From: Rhizophagus irregularis
Lineage: Eukaryota; Glomeromycota; Glomeromycetes; Glomerales; Glomeraceae
DNA: 64,000 bases
NCBI RefSeq assembly: GCF_026210795.1
Contig: NC_089439.1
Coordinates: 3,534,001 to 3,598,000 of the forward strand
Direction of reading: 5' to 3'
A program made the position numbers and the translations under genes. Below the pieces are notes generated by a model, which saw only the letters and a program-made list of their open reading frames with translations, did no database searches and was not told the origin of the DNA. Below, piece after piece: positions 22,142 through 31,755 of the stretch (positions within the stretch are counted from its first letter, which is position 1; each line of letters begins with the position of its first letter).

Positions 22142-24471
22142 ATGGTCTTGGCTTTCTGAATGAAGGAGAGACGGTAAAGATGCTAAATGAGAGCAAAGAA
22201 GAAAAATTTGAAAAGAAAACACATCTGGGAGAAATGAGCGATGAGGAGAGAATAGCATTTAAAAAATTGATAAGGGAATATGAAGATATATTCGAATATG
22301 ACGAAGAGAAACTGGGAAGGATAAATACAGTTAAACATGAAATAATAATTGAAGAAAATCAAGGACCAATAGCACAAAAGAGATATAAAGAAACTGATGA
22401 AAAAGGAAAGTTTATAAAGAAAGAAATTGAACAATTGTTGAAGATGGGGAAGATAAGAGAATCATGGAGTAATTGGGCATCTCCAGTAACGTTAGCAGGA
22501 AAGAAAACTGGAAATTATAGATTTTGTATAGATTATAGAAAGCTGAATAATGTGACAAAGTCAGATGAATATCCTTTACCCCGGATAGACGAATTGTTAG
22601 AAAAATTTAGAAAGGGAAGTTGGTTCACAAGTTTGGACTTAGCAGCAGGATATCATCAAGTAGAAATGGCAGAAGAAGATAAAGAGAAAACAGCGTTCAT
22701 TTGTTCACAAGGATTATATGAATACAATGTTATGCCATTTGGATTGAAGAATGCACCAGGAACATTTCAGAGATTAATGGATAAAATATTAAAAGAATAT
22801 ATAGGAGAATTTGTTACAGTGTATTTAGATGATATAATGATTTATTCAGAAGATTTTGAGAAACATATAGAGCATGTAGATAAAGTATTGAGTAAATTGA
22901 GAGAGAATAATATGATTGTGAAATTGAAGAAATGTCAGTTTGGATTGAGAAATATAAATTTCTTAGGGCATATAGTAGGAAGAGATGGATTGCGACCGGA
23001 TAAAGAGAAAGTTGAGAAGATAGAAAATATGAGGAGGCCGAAAACTGTCACAGAAGTAAGATCATTTTTAGGATTATGTTCATATTATAGGAGATTTATA
23101 AAAGGTTTTTCGAAGATAGCAAAACCTTTGCTTAACTTAACAAGAAAGAATGAAAAGTTTGAATGGAAAGAAGAACAACAAGAAGCATTTGACGTATTAA
23201 GGACAAAATTGACAGAAAATCCAATTTTAGTATATCCGGATTTCAGCAGAGAATTTATATTGATAACTGATGGATCTAAGATAGGATTAGGAGCAGTGTT
23301 AGCTCAAATGAATGAAGAAAATAGAGAGGTTGTAATAGCTTACGCAAGTAGGAGTACAGTTGGAGCAGAGAAGAATTATCCACCAACAGAATTGGAATGC
23401 TTAGCGGTATTTTGGGGAATACAACATTTTCAGAAATATTTAGTAGGAAGGAAATTTATAGTGATAACAGATCACGCAGCATTAAAAGGATTAACAGATG
23501 GAAAGGAACAAACAGGAAGGAGAGCAAGATGGGTAATGAAATTACAACAATTTGATTTTAAAATAGTACATAGAAGTGGAAAGAAAATCAAAAATGCAGA
23601 TGGATTATCAAGACTGAGATTTAAAGAAAAAGAAACAGAAAGGAACGAGAATCAAGAAATAACAAAAATAGAAAGTAATAAGGGGAAATTGAGATATATC
23701 AAATTTAGGAATAAGTGGTATAATGCTAAAAGATTTAAAGGGAGATGGGATGATGAAAAATATTTTACCGATAAAGAAGCAATACTTTTGAATTTGGAGG
23801 AAAGGACAGAAAAAGAATTATTAAAGAAATTGGGAAGAGAAAATAAGCCACAAATTATTATAATCGACGGAGTGGATGGATTAGGAAAAACAAGTATAGT
23901 ACAAAATTTGATTAAAGAGTGGGAAAAGCAAGGATTAAAAGTAAGATTTAATACATTCAAAAGGAGAAGAAAAGACAAAGGTGAATTTCACGAATCAAAA
24001 TTAGAAACAGAATGGAAATTTAGAAAGGAAGTAGTAGAACAAATAAACAGAAGAATGTTAGAATATGATGAAGATACAGATATAATAATTCTAGACAAAT
24101 CGCCATATTGCGAATATTATTATCAGAAGACGAAAAGTTTCAACAGAGGATTAATTACTCCACATGGGAACCATGAGATGGAAAAAGAAATATTCAGATT
24201 AAAAGGAACAATAGATGAATCAATAGTGATATTTTTGGAAAAAGATGGTGATGTATGTTGGGAAAATTATATTGGAAGAGAAACGAAGAAATTGGAGAAA
24301 TCGTCATACCCAACATTAAAGAAAAATGAATATTTGGACATGGTTAAAATGTTTAAAGAAAACCAGGATGTATACGAAGATACCAAAAGATACAGTCAAA
24401 TTGAAGTTAGGAATGACGATAGTAGTTGGAGAAAAGTATATAAGGAGATAGAAAAACACCAAAGAGCTTAA
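22138..24471 (+). CDS. Reverse transcriptase-RNase H fused to a thymidylate-kinase-like domain
   Basis: A 777-aa protein. The RT has YRFCIDYRKLNN, FTSLDLAAGYHQ, MPFGLKNAPGTFQ and the catalytic YLDD at residues 229-232. RNase H follows, with the first Asp at about 378 (TDGSKIGLG), TELECLAV near 420 and TDHAALKGL. After a 70-residue linker, the C-terminus (about 570-777) is a P-loop kinase-like domain. It has a Walker A GVDGLGKTS at 578-586 preceded by a hydrophobic strand, LDKSPYCEYYYQ at about 652 matching the DR(Y/S) substrate-binding block of thymidylate and deoxynucleoside kinases, a hydrophobic strand SIVIFLEKD, and a basic lid-like region (RETKKLEKS). In usual Ty3 Pol the integrase follows RNase H directly. 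Kinase function is inferred from motifs; another P-loop nucleotide kinase is possible. Confidence 0.9.
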   Translation: MNGLGFLNEGETVKMLNESKEEKFEKKTHLGEMSDEERIAFKKLIREYEDIFEYDEEKLGRINTVKHEIIIEENQGPIAQKRYKETDEKGKFIKKEIEQLLKMGKIRESWSNWASPVTLAGKKTGNYRFCIDYRKLNNVTKSDEYPLPRIDELLEKFRKGSWFTSLDLAAGYHQVEMAEEDKEKTAFICSQGLYEYNVMPFGLKNAPGTFQRLMDKILKEYIGEFVTVYLDDIMIYSEDFEKHIEHVDKVLSKLRENNMIVKLKKCQFGLRNINFLGHIVGRDGLRPDKEKVEKIENMRRPKTVTEVRSFLGLCSYYRRFIKGFSKIAKPLLNLTRKNEKFEWKEEQQEAFDVLRTKLTENPILVYPDFSREFILITDGSKIGLGAVLAQMNEENREVVIAYASRSTVGAEKNYPPTELECLAVFWGIQHFQKYLVGRKFIVITDHAALKGLTDGKEQTGRRARWVMKLQQFDFKIVHRSGKKIKNADGLSRLRFKEKETERNENQEITKIESNKGKLRYIKFRNKWYNAKRFKGRWDDEKYFTDKEAILLNLEERTEKELLKKLGRENKPQIIIIDGVDGLGKTSIVQNLIKEWEKQGLKVRFNTFKRRRKDKGEFHESKLETEWKFRKEVVEQINRRMLEYDEDTDIIILDKSPYCEYYYQKTKSFNRGLITPHGNHEMEKEIFRLKGTIDESIVIFLEKDGDVCWENYIGRETKKLEKSSYPTLKKNEYLDMVKMFKENQDVYEDTKRYSQIEVRNDDSSWRKVYKEIEKHQRA

Positions 24472-24486
24472 AATTATATTTCCAAA

Positions 24487-24828
24487 ATGGTATTAGGAGA
24501 TTGTTATATGAATTGGTTTCTTACCTATCGAGTAAAGGTCGATAAGATATGGAAAGTGACTATAAAAGAAGAAGAGAACGAAACAATTATCCATTTAAGG
24601 ATTGAAGAAGAAGAAGACTTCATACTAGTAGATGTACACATTATAATAAGACTAAAAGAGAAAAAGGTGAAATTAATTATGGAAGATGGAAACAATATGA
24701 TAATAGAAGGAAGACCAATAGAAAAAGGATTAGGATGGGTACGATCTAAATTGATTATAGGGAATGAAAAATATATAAGGAGGATAGAAATACCAAGGAT
24801 CAAAAGTAAATCAAGAGATAAAAATTAA
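24487..24828 (+). CDS. 113-aa ORF of unknown function inside the LTR element
   Basis: It begins with ATG 15 bp after the stop of the RT-kinase ORF, in the same frame, so a single readthrough would join them. The sequence is Lys/Glu/Ile-rich with alternating hydrophobic patterns (IWKVTIKEEENETIIHLRIE, then VDVHIIIRLKEKKVKLIME) suggesting a small beta-sheet domain, and ends in a basic tail. No family is recognised. Its composition matches the neighbouring ORFs of the element, so it appears to be part of it rather than a recent insertion. It lies with the kinase domain between RNase H and integrase. Confidence 0.6.
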   Translation: MVLGDCYMNWFLTYRVKVDKIWKVTIKEEENETIIHLRIEEEEDFILVDVHIIIRLKEKKVKLIMEDGNNMIIEGRPIEKGLGWVRSKLIIGNEKYIRRIEIPRIKSKSRDKN

Positions 24829-24859
24829 AAATATATGGAACAGTTATCACGACGCTTTA

Positions 24860-24971
24860 TTTTTTACAACACCTTAATTTTTACAACACCTTAATTTTTA
24901 CAACACCTTAATTTTTACAACACTTCAACCCTTTATAACATTTCAACCTTTTACAACACTTTAGCTTTTAG
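24860..24971 (+). repeat. 17-bp pyrimidine-rich tandem repeat upstream of integrase
   Basis: TTAATTTTTACAACACC repeats about four times perfectly, then degenerates into TTCAACC and TTTACAACAC units. The coding strand is T/C-rich here, while all flanking ORFs are strongly A/G-rich. It ends CTTTTAG at 24965-24971. This resembles an extended polypyrimidine tract and a 3' splice site placed in frame before the integrase ATG (24987). Confidence 0.8.
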
Positions 24972-24986
24972 AATTACAACATAGAC

Positions 24987-26174
24987 ATGGAAGAGGAAGA
25001 ATATAATAGGATAGCGAGGAATATCAATGACGAACGGGAATATGAAATTATAGGAGGATTAATTTACAAAATAAAAGATGAGAAAAGACTAAGAGTGATA
25101 AGAAAATACGAATTTGAAGGATTAATGTACATAGCTCATGATCATGAATTATCAGGACACTTTGGAATAGATGCAACGTATAATAGGATCAAGGATGGGT
25201 ATTATTGGAAAGGGATGAGAAAAGATGTGGAAGCTTATGTCAAATCATGTAATAATTGTCAGAGAAGAGGAAAACCAATAGGAAAACATGAACTGAATGT
25301 AATCAAAGTTATAGAACCATTTTATCAAATTGGGATTGATGTAGTGGGACCATTACCAGCAACAAAGAGAAATAATAGATATATAGTTACAGCGATGGAT
25401 TATTTTACAAAATGGCCTGAAGCAAAGGCATTGGAAACAGCAGATGCTAAGGAAATTGCAAGATTTATTTATGAAGATATAATATGTAGGCATGGATGTC
25501 CAAAGAAGATATTGAGTGATAGAGGAAGTCATTTCAATAATAAATTAGTGAAATCATTAATGGAGGAATTTCAGATAAAACATAACTTTTCGACGCCTTA
25601 TCATCCAAAAACTAATGGGTTAATTGAAAGATTTAACAAGACATTATGTGAATCATTAGCAAAGCTAAGTAATATCGAAGATTGGGATTTGAAAGTACCA
25701 GGAGTATTGTTCGCGTATCGAACTAAAAGGAATGATTCAACGAAAATGGAACCAGGATATTTAATATATGGGAGACAAATGAAGACGTTATTAGATTTAG
25801 AAGATAAGAAAATTACCATGGCAGAGAGAGTTAATGGGTTGATCGAAGGATTACCAAACATTAGGAATCAAGCTAAAGAAAATGTCAGGAAATCTCAGGA
25901 AAAACAAAAATCGTACCATGATAAAAAGAATAGAATAAAGCAGAAATTACAAATCGGAGATAAAGTACTATATTATGATGCAGCAAAAGAGAAACAATGG
26001 TCTGGAAAGTTAGAAGAAAAATGGAAAGGACCTTATTATGTACATGAGATAATTTCTAAAGGATCATACAGAATTAAAACTATGGAAGGGAAGATATTGA
26101 AAACACCAGTAAATGGTGAATTACTGAAAGAATATATTGATAGGACAAATTTTGAAGTAATAGTTCGAATTTGA
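24987..26174 (+). CDS. Ty3-type integrase, separate ORF
   Basis: A 395-aa integrase. The N-terminal HHCC zinc domain reads HDHELSGH and ends CNNCQRRG. The DDE catalytic core has D118 (IGIDVVGPL), D178 (LSDRGSHF) and E214 (NGLIERFNK), with the canonical 35-residue spacing between the last two. The C-terminus has a GPY/F-type module (LQIGDKVLYY then WKGPYYVHEI). It joins the ends of the cDNA to host DNA. Unlike normal Ty3 elements it is not fused to RT-RNase H: 515 bp, a stop and a different frame separate them. No stop lies between 24972 and the ATG in this frame, so a splice acceptor at 24971 would also give an open frame. Confidence 0.95.
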   Translation: MEEEEYNRIARNINDEREYEIIGGLIYKIKDEKRLRVIRKYEFEGLMYIAHDHELSGHFGIDATYNRIKDGYYWKGMRKDVEAYVKSCNNCQRRGKPIGKHELNVIKVIEPFYQIGIDVVGPLPATKRNNRYIVTAMDYFTKWPEAKALETADAKEIARFIYEDIICRHGCPKKILSDRGSHFNNKLVKSLMEEFQIKHNFSTPYHPKTNGLIERFNKTLCESLAKLSNIEDWDLKVPGVLFAYRTKRNDSTKMEPGYLIYGRQMKTLLDLEDKKITMAERVNGLIEGLPNIRNQAKENVRKSQEKQKSYHDKKNRIKQKLQIGDKVLYYDAAKEKQWSGKLEEKWKGPYYVHEIISKGSYRIKTMEGKILKTPVNGELLKEYIDRTNFEVIVRI

Positions 26175-26189
26175 TGGGACTCAAATTTT

Positions 26190-26204
26190 AGGTGGGGGGC
26201 AAAC
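26190..26204 (+). promoter_or_regulatory. Polypurine tract
   Basis: AGGTGGGGGGCAAAC directly precedes the 3' LTR and is the expected plus-strand primer. Confidence 0.8.
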
Positions 26205-27515
26205 TGTAGCCATAGATACTGGAGTAATTGTATAATATGGAGGAATAATATGGAATAAAAGATCAAACGATAGAAAGTCACATGATGGGATAAAATTAAC
26301 CGGAAAGGATAAACTTTTAGGAGAAGGAATGATCTACATGATGTAATGTTTATTAAATGATTAACGGAGAACCAATAGATCAAGTGGGGAGTTGATCGAT
26401 GTGGCTTAGCAACCAGTTTATCAAGTTCAACAATAGGAACAATTAGGAGGAGTAATCATAAGCCACAAATGGTAAATCATATAAAAAGGAAGGATAGCGA
26501 ATTAAAGGAACAAAAAAAATAGGAACATGTAAAATATTGATGAACTGCAGCCGCAGTAGAAGAATAGCTGACGAGACGCAGTAGAAAAGATAGCACAGCC
26601 ACAAAAGATGGATCTTTACGATATAATATTTGAAAGATTATTTTATTTTAAAGAAAAGATAGCACAGCCACAAAAGATGGATCTTTACAATATAATATTT
26701 GAAAGATTACTTTATTTTAAAGAAAAGATAGCACAGCCACAAAAGATGGATCTTTACAATATAATATTTGAAAGATTATTTTATTTTAAAGAAAAGATAG
26801 CACGGCCACAAAAGATGGATTATGTCTTTACAACATAATATGCGAAAGATTATTTTAAAGAAAAGATAGCATATTAAAATAGTATAACATATTAGAAAAG
26901 ATAACATATAAAATAGCATATAAGATAGCGCATAAAAGATAACATATAAAATATTAGAAAGAAATAAGAAGTAGGAAAAGAAAGAATAAGAAAGTTGGTT
27001 TAAATAGGAGCGGAATGGGAAGTGAATTCCACAGTCGTTAGATACGATGTAAAACTTTAAGTAAATTAGTTAATTGTGAATTTTATGAAGAATAAATAAA
27101 ATACCCTTTGATATGAAAATAAATTGTTTCGATTGTTTTTGTTACTATTTTCTTATGATGAAAAAGTAATTTTGTTTAATTAATTGTTAGTAGAGCGTAA
27201 TGTTATTTTAAAGGTAATAGGTTCGCCCTAAACTTTATTGTAATGTTCGCTTAATTAATTTTAATTGGACAAATTCATGGTGAATTTAATGTCATAACAA
27301 GAATTATGAAATGAATAAAATATAAACTTTTGTAAAGAGAACTATCGTATTTTGAAGGAAGATAATGGATGAAATATCGTGGCGAGAGCTATCGCAATTT
27401 GAAAGTTAAGTAGCAATAAAACTAAACCAAGCAAGAATATTAATGTTTCGTGGAGAACGAATATACATTAAAGCAGGGAACTTTGTTTACCGCCGGGTGG
27501 CAGACGGGGGTGACA
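26205..27515 (+). repeat. 3' LTR
   Basis: It has the same length (1311 bp) and termini as the 5' LTR and carries the same four-unit 69-bp tandem repeat at 26585-26874. It is followed by ACGT and then older inverted-repeat DNA. Confidence 0.95.
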
Positions 27516-27519
27516 ACGT

Positions 27520-27630
27520 TGCTAAATCTAACCGCTGGTGCTTAATTTCAGCCAGAATTATAATTTAATTGAAGTTAATTATATATATATATATAAAGTT
27601 ATATAAATTACTAAAATCTATTTCATAATG
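27520..27630. repeat. Left arm of an older inverted-repeat element
   Basis: TAAATCT...CTTAATTTCAGCCAGAATTATAA here is the reverse complement of sequence at about 37575-37625. The next stretch, GTTAAAAGTGATCTA, matches the reverse complement of 37435-37450. The LINE split this element near its left end, and the LTR element inserted next to its outer edge. Confidence 0.65.
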
Positions 27631-27645
27631 GTTAAAAGTGATCTA
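27631..27645. repeat. LINE target-site duplication, left copy
   Basis: The 15-bp sequence GTTAAAAGTGATCTA is repeated exactly at 35875-35889, at the other end of the LINE. Confidence 0.85.
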
Positions 27646-27901
27646 GGCAAACGTGGCATAGTAGCCTTTATCTTTATTAAATTTATTCGAACTTTAACAA
27701 TTTACAAAAATAAAAAGAAAGATATAAAAATAAAACTAACTAAAAACAAAGCTATATAGTCTCCTAAGAAAAAATAAAGTAAAAAATTAATCTAAAAAAA
27801 GAAAAATCGCATTACACTAAATTTCCCCAGATCTTCCCCCTTGATATATTCCAACCAAAGTAGAAGCAACTATGCTAACAAAATAACGAATAGCGCGCCC
27901 A

Positions 27902-29506
27902 CTATAAAAATCGACACTCCATCCTGCAAAAGCTGTTATTAAGTAGCACCGTTAGACGACCCATAAAACCCGAAAAGTGATTAAACCAAGGCAAACCATA
28001 TTTCATCGAGTTCTTCAACCAATCGGTTCCGGAGTCACGTGAATCGTGTAGGGTCGGAGGTGGTAAAGATGAGTAAGGTATGTACATCGACAAAGGCAGA
28101 TTGGATGGCTTCGGAGTAGTTTTCAACTTATAGGTAATGTTCATCGCATTTTCCCATCTACTTTTCTCATAAGAACGCGGATTCCAGATTCGTCTTCTGA
28201 ATTTCTGGACAAAATTGTTATGAATAGCAGCGATAACTTTAATCGCAGAAGTTCTCGGAATGGATAAATCAACAAATAAGTCGATGAAAAGTTTGGGTAA
28301 GCAACCACGGATAAGGGCGAAGGAGGACCAATTTGTAGAAGAAAAGGACCAGCACGAAAGAGAAGTAAGTTTAGCTATAAATGGAGTAGGATCAGTATCA
28401 ACCAAATTACTCGCTTCCAGAAGTTTGGAAATCAAATGATTTTGATAAGATTGGAGAATTTGCTGCATAGGCAGACGTCGTCTTTTGCACATAAAAAGGT
28501 GCATCAGGTCTTCCATGCGGTCGATACAAGAACGGCAAGTTAATTCGTCCATGTATAAGTCTGGTCGGGTCCGTTTAAGCTTTTCCAGTGTAGGCAAATC
28601 ATCCAAGAAAAGTTTGAATTTAAAGGTTAGGTGTCTTGAAGCGTGCTCAGGAGTAAAAGATGCATCATGAGAGGGCTTAAAATTTAAGGTGAACCAAGTA
28701 AGTTCCCAGTCAACAATATAATCTATATTAATTGATAATAAAGTAATAAAGTGAAATCGCGTTAAATTTAACAAATCGCGCATTAACTGCGTTTGATAAT
28801 ATTGTTTTAGGAGGTGTCGTGGATTAAATTCACAAACAACATCATTGTCATAAATTAAGACAAAATCATGGGCAGAGGCCAGGTCCATTCCAGAGATCAA
28901 AATACTGGTTGACGCGGTATGAGCAGTATTGGCCAAGGAGTCAGCAAAATCGTTTAAGTAATTGCCAGAATGAGCTTTAACTTTGACGGGAAGGACAGTC
29001 AAATTTTTTGAGAGGATGGTTCGCTCGATAATAACCCAAAGTTCAAAATTTGTAGTTTTATAGTACAAACGACTATTTGAATAAATAGAGGAAAAACAAC
29101 TTCGGAGACCATCAATGGCAGTTTGCGAGTCAGTATAAATAGTAACTTCTGAGTCACGTGGAGAAATAGTTAAAACTGCATAAATAGCAGCAGCCTCAGC
29201 ACGAGAAGAAGAGGGATTATCACGTATGAGGCCGTGAGCATAAGTGGCGATAGAGTTAGGAAAACCTGCATCAGGGACTATTTGCATCCAAGACCAGCCC
29301 ATAGAGACATCGGGAGTGCCTAAATTAATAAGAGACCCATCAGTGAAAAAGGTATAACGCGAATCCGAGGAAACGACCAGCGGGGAATTTGCAAAGACAG
29401 CAGCAGCCGAGGATTCAATAGTGACAGGAGTATTAGGGGCTATAGCGGTATCTGCAGAATAAGAATCGGAATCAAAATCCAATCTACTATAATAAAGACG
29501 GACCAT
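27902..29506 (-). pseudogene. LINE ORF2, RNase H and C-terminal zinc region
   Basis: The open 534-codon frame holds a type I RNase H: FFTDGSLINLG (first Asp), SRAEAAAIYAVL (Glu), IYTDSQTAIDGL (second Asp) and VKAHSGNYLNDFAD (last Asp). A Cys/His cluster (CRSCIDRMEDLMHLFMC) follows, as in many LINE C-termini. It overlaps the RT frame by 20 nt in another register. Its ATG is probably incidental, since in the ancestral element this is the C-terminal half of the RT protein. Confidence 0.85.
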
Positions 29507-31700
29507 CTTCTATATCGCCAGAGGTAAAAGGTGAAGTCACTTCAGAGGTAGTACGTCTAATTCGTTCATTGGTAGTGGGCAAAATAAGCGAATGGCGTAG
29601 AGAGACCGTAGTTGTACATAGGGTTAAATCAGCATTCCGTTTTTTGGAAGGAGGTAGGGGAATATGGGCAGCGCAGCCAGGGCAAGGAGAAAGTCGAATA
29701 AGATCTCCAGGCGAAGATTCACAATCAGGAGAGACCCAATGGACAATGGAACAAGTACCACGACTTGTTTGGACCAAAAGTTGTTTGCCGAAGATGGGAG
29801 AACCAAGATCGTCTAACGTGACAATCCAATTTTTTGTAGTGGGAGGAGAGGATAGACAAGGTTCCAATTCATAAAATGAAGAAGCATTCGTATGCAGAGT
29901 AATAAACTGATCCAGCAAACGATTATTGGAGTCAGGAACAGTGGTAGCTTGTTGGATATCTTTATACCAATAAGGGATACGGCCAGGGCCACGTCGTCCA
30001 ACCAAATTATCATAGTAAGCCTTCCAGGAAATTAAATGAGTTCCTTGAGGAGTAACAAGCTGAGATAAATAAAACAGTTGTCGTTTACGCAGGATGGGAA
30101 AATAAGCTTTAAAGGCTATAGGCGTCATGCATTCAAATAAAGGAACGCATCCATCTATCAAGGATAAATTTGGAAGCTTCGATAATTGAGTGTGAAGCAA
30201 CCGAAAAGGAGTAGAAGACAAGAGAGCAATAGTGCATGCGATATAATCTTTTTTGAAAGAAAATAGAGAAGACCATATAGACCAATCTTTAATTAAAAGG
30301 GGAGAAATAGGAATCAAAAAATTATATTGAATTAAACTCAATCTATAAATAAAAAGAGATTGAATAAAAACAGAAGAAGAGTTAGCCATTAAAAATAAAT
30401 TAGTAATATGACATTGTCGTTGATGAGCAAACAAATTAATCAAGCCCAAGGCATGAGACAAAAATAAAATGGAATTAGGTAAAGAACGAGAAAAGTTTGC
30501 TTTATGCTTTACGACAGATCGTATACTTCTCGTTATTAGGTGACAATCAGATTCAGATAAGTGAGTAACTTGCATCCGATATTCAAGTTTCGGTATAAGG
30601 ACGGCATTATGTAAATACGCAACTTGTTTGGAAGAGAGCTTTGCAGGTCGGATGGTCGCAGCAAAGGAGCAGCATTCGCGTTTGAGTTGCTTCTTGACAA
30701 AATCACGGGAGCTCTTAATGTTAAACCAAACACCTAAAAAACGAAAAGAAGTTGTCATGGAAATTGGGGTAATAGTAATGGAAGGAACACTATTTAAAAA
30801 GGATAAATCCAAATTAAAAGTGATAGGGGATAAAGTGGAATTCGGAGTCAAAGGCAACGAATTAGTGATTAACACATATTTGTTATGATTGGCAGAAGTG
30901 TTATTGATCTGATAAAATTCTTCAGTAATGGATAACATAAATTCCATGCCAGCTTTTGACGAGGAAATAAGAGTAGAGTCATCCATAAATACTAAATTAT
31001 TAATCTTCAAATCAAGAGAAGGACTTGAAGAATCAATTAAAGACGGTGTAGAAAGAACATAAGGGTCCATCATCTCATTCTTCAGAATAGTAAGTAAGGG
31101 ATCAATATAAATGACCCATAAAAGAGGAGAAATAACTTCGCCTTGGTCAATACCAATGCGAACCCTATAGGCAGGCGTAGATCCATGAGCAGTGAAAACG
31201 CGATTAGTGCGTTTCATAAAAAGTGAAAGAATAAACATAACAGCGGAGGCTGGAAGACGTATACGTTCTAAAGCGAAACGTAACATCGTTAAATCAACAG
31301 AATCAAAAGCTTTAGAAATATCTTGGGAAAGAATCCAAAGTGGGTTTTTGTTGATATCAGCATCATGGATAATAGATTCTAAAGTAATAATAGGGTCGCG
31401 GCAAGAACCTCCAGGAAGACCAGCGAAGTTACCACCTTTAAGAACATCATGCGAAGCCATAATGGTAGAAAGGCGATTATAAAAAAGTTTGACAAGAGAT
31501 TTCCTAATCACTTCAAGTAGGGTAATAGGGCGAGTATTTTTTAATTGACACTTCCATTCGTGAGGTTTGGGGATAGGAAAAACCATTGCTTGTCGCCATA
31601 AATCAGGAATATCAGCTTTGGAAAGACATGCTTGAATCAAAATGAGAAGTAAAGCCGAGGTACGAGATCCGAGATGTTTGAGCATTTCATAAGTAATCAT
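29487..31700 (-). pseudogene. LINE ORF2, reverse transcriptase domain
   Basis: An open 737-codon frame with RT landmarks: PIPKPHEWKCQLKNTRPITL, LSQDISKAFDSVDL, IDQGEVISPLLW and FMDDSTLI, the last being the catalytic xxDD block (FMDD in place of YxDD). A long thumb/connection region follows. The frame probably begins upstream: sequence between about 31765 and 31700 still encodes conserved-looking residues (DEWLSTVSSTPNGKASGPS). It is separated from the endonuclease frame by two shifts and from RNase H by one. Confidence 0.88.
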
Positions 31701-31755
31701 GGAAGGACCAGAGGCTTTACCGTTAGGAGTGGAAGAAACGGTGGATAACCATTCA

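Larger units (their letters stand above)
14621..27515 (+). mobile_element. Full-length Ty3-type LTR retrotransposon, 12.9 kb, near-identical LTRs
   Basis: Two 1311-bp direct repeats (14621-15931 and 26205-27515) start TGTAGCC and end GTGACA. They flank an internal region with a primer-binding-site candidate, Gag, protease, RT-RNase H, integrase and a purine-rich tract. ACGT lies on both outer sides (14617-14620 and 27516-27519), consistent with a 4-bp TSD; a 5-bp TSD is not supported with TG/CA ends. I saw only one LTR difference (C versus T, about 14645 and 26229), and the ORFs are open, so insertion is recent and the copy may be functional. At 12.9 kb it is much larger than a typical Ty3 element. 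The excess is a 1.7-kb leader, a long Gag N-terminus, and a kinase-like cassette before integrase. Confidence 0.95.

Noticed and set aside
26036-26383. Minus-strand 115-codon frame crossing from integrase into the 3' LTR (and its twin at 14551-14799)
   Set aside because: Antisense to integrase and the LTR; no recognisable domain.
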